Source: Magnolia sinica (lineage: Eukaryota; Streptophyta; Magnoliopsida; Magnoliales; Magnoliaceae). Taken from it: a stretch of 64,000 nucleotides of DNA. Position numbers and translations under genes: made by a program. The notes below the pieces were generated by a model. It searched no databases. It was not told where the DNA came from and saw only the letters and a program-made list of their open reading frames with translations. Each line of letters starts with the position of its first letter. Within the stretch, counting starts at the first letter, position 1. The stretch covers positions 29,804,501 through 29,868,500 of the forward strand of contig NC_080577.1 in the NCBI RefSeq assembly GCF_029962835.1. The letters run 5' to 3'. Shown piece after piece: positions 62,372 through 64,000 of the stretch.

Positions 62372-62665
62372 TCAGAAAAAAAGAAGCAGAAGAAGAAGAA
62401 GAAAAGGCCATTGAACTTCAACCCATATCAACATCCCATAAACAACAGAAATTTTAACAAAAGAAAACACAAACTCCATCTTCCGGAACTCTTCTAGCTC
62501 AGTCGTCCGGGTAGTTAGGGCGATTAAGTAGGATGTAGTGGATTGGGCCTCTTGTTCAAAGAATATTGACACTTGTAAATTGTCTTCTTTTTTGGGGTTG
62601 TAGCTGATTTCTTTGGCTGCATTCTTTTCTGCCTCTTGGCAGTTTTCTAATAATAGCTTTGTCAC
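62372..62665 (-). other. Unassigned open frame with splice-like border
   Basis: After an acceptor-like TTTCTTTGAAAG the minus strand reads VTKLLLENCQEAEKNAAKEI and on to TTELEEFRKM, a helical, charged stretch that looks more protein-like than its surroundings; the end is a run of Leu/Phe from poly-(CTT). No family is recognised. It could be one exon of a gene or chance. Confidence 0.2.
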
Positions 62666-63439
62666 CTTTCAAAGAAATAATTTAAATAATTACAAAAAAC
62701 AACTCAATTGAATCCTGAAGACCCATTCACAAAACTTGGACAAAAAACTAACATATCATGCTTCCCATAAATGCAAATTTCAGCCAAATCAGATTCCATA
62801 ATCCACTTGGAGTTCCACATCAAAAAATTTAAGAAAGAAACTTGACTTCAAAAAGCTATGTACCATCACCAATAAATGCTAACTTAACCAAAATTCCCAA
62901 TAAAATTCTCATGACCCGTTCAGTGAAACAATAGCAAAAGACACATTTACAGTAGTACAAGTAATCGAATTCATGCACCAAGTTATGAAATCATGAAAGT
63001 CACTGAACTTCATAAAACCATGTTATCAATTTTACCAGAAATTCACACAGCTAATAACAAGCCCTCAAAAACCATATTTGCTGAAGCAAATTTTTTTTTT
63101 AAACATCCAAGTCTTACTATGAGCAATCAAATTCATCTATTAAACCATAAAGCCCAAGAAACCACTGAATTTGTAGAAACCAATATACCGATCTCCTTAC
63201 AAGTGCAAAAGAGGAATAACCACCTACAACTGGCAGTGCACTACAACCAATTTTTTATGCCTTCAGAGTATCTCTTTCCAATTTTCAAAGGACCAGACTG
63301 TTATCCCGGAATGGAACAGCCCACTCACCAGAACGGCTCAGGTGACTATGAACCCATTTCTGGTAGGAAACCATTCAAACCATCCAAGTCACCGGGTCTA
63401 GCCAGTAGGGTCACTTTGTCTGGGCCAACGGCCTAAGTC
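62666..63439. other. No gene seen
   Basis: A 147-codon plus-strand frame at 62993-63436 has no recognised domain and a composition like its non-coding surroundings. Confidence 0.35.
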
Positions 63440-63890
63440 AAAGGGTAAAACCTTTATTTCATGCATGATCATCATCCAAACCTTGTCCCAAGTCCCAACT
63501 AATTACAGGAATCCAGTTACACCAATCCAGTCTATCACGGACCATATCCTTGGTAAAACCAGATGTTCTTAAGTCTTTTCTTACTGCCACCACCCACATC
63601 CTTTTGGACCTTCCCCTTGCCGTCTCAGAGCCTTCAACTTGAATTGACTCACACTTTGTAAGCGGGGTAGTTCTAGGTCTCCATTGCACATGGCCAAACA
63701 ATCTTAGTATACTTTCCCTTGTACTATTACCTAATGGTGCTACTCATAAGTTCCTTCGAATGCTTTCATTCCTAAATCAATCCTTGTTTCTCTTGCTACT
63801 CATCCATCTCAACATCCTCATTTCCGCTACACTCATCCTATGAACATGTTGTTCCTTGACTGGCCAACATTCTATTCATTTGTAGTGTCA
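63440..63890 (-). mobile_element. RTE-type LINE C-terminal remnant
   Basis: On the minus strand, pieces such as EMRMLRWMS, LRLFGHVQWRPRTTPL, GRSKRMWVVAVRKDLRT and FTKDMVRDRLDWCNWI match the C-terminal end of RTE-clade non-LTR reverse transcriptases. Two stops lie between the first and second block. Confidence 0.7.
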
Positions 63891-64000
63891 CAGGTCCAAT
63901 GGGTTGGACTGCTCTGAACTGACCCAGCCACAAGAACAGGTTGTGTCCGGTCCCTCACAAGCCCAGACATCAATCTTCCAACGAATACCCTGAAACTAAA

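Noticed and set aside
62993-63436. 147-codon open frame
   Set aside because: No domain, no splice support and composition like the non-coding flanks.

Overview
The window is nuclear DNA of a flowering plant. It has spliced genes with consensus GT-AG introns, plant-type Copia and L1 retrotransposons, many small inverted-repeat transposons, and no bacterial or organellar gene order. Dispersed repeats rich in 'GTGGGGCCCACC' and 'TCCATCCATT' suggest a woody magnoliid (Magnoliales/Laurales), but that assignment is an inference from repeat style only.

Only two host genes are convincing, both on the minus strand. (1) An XBAT35/XBOS34-type ankyrin-repeat RING E3 ubiquitin ligase: nine coding exons between 34690 (start) and 10063 (stop), joined in frame to 486 residues. 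Its gene body is 24.6 kb because intron 6 (12.6 kb) holds two Copia elements nested in opposite orientation, and intron 7 (7.7 kb) holds a scrambled endogenous pararetrovirus (Caulimoviridae, florendovirus-like) folded into inverted repeats. Intron 2 holds a 5'-truncated LINE. (2) The large 3' coding exon of a RHON1/BP-73-type Rho-N-domain chloroplast RNA-binding protein (48397-49457). Its first exon could not be placed; two LINE remnants and a 1.57-kb palindrome lie upstream.

Layout: 1-9.6 kb, intergenic, with two solo LTRs bearing target-site duplications (TSDs), a solo-LTR-like sequence, a hAT-type element inserted in one copy of a duplicated segment, and a truncated SINE. 9.8-35.2 kb, the XBAT35-like gene and its intronic insertions. 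35.2-37.3 kb, an array of small inverted-repeat elements abutting its promoter. 37.6-47.2 kb, SINE, hAT, Mutator-type MITE, other MITEs and a decayed PIF/Harbinger transposon. 47.9-49.5 kb, a solo TRIM-like LTR and the RHON1-like exon. 50.4-53.5 kb, two LINE remnants. 54.8-56.9 kb, the palindrome followed directly by a very short TRIM-like element. 57-64 kb, LINE remnants (L1 and RTE type) and a third hAT-type element.

Most of the sequence is layered mobile DNA. The strongest candidates for unusual biology are the inverted-repeat pararetrovirus inside a transcribed intron and the palindrome upstream of the RHON1-like exon; both could give double-stranded RNA if transcribed, which the sequence alone cannot show.
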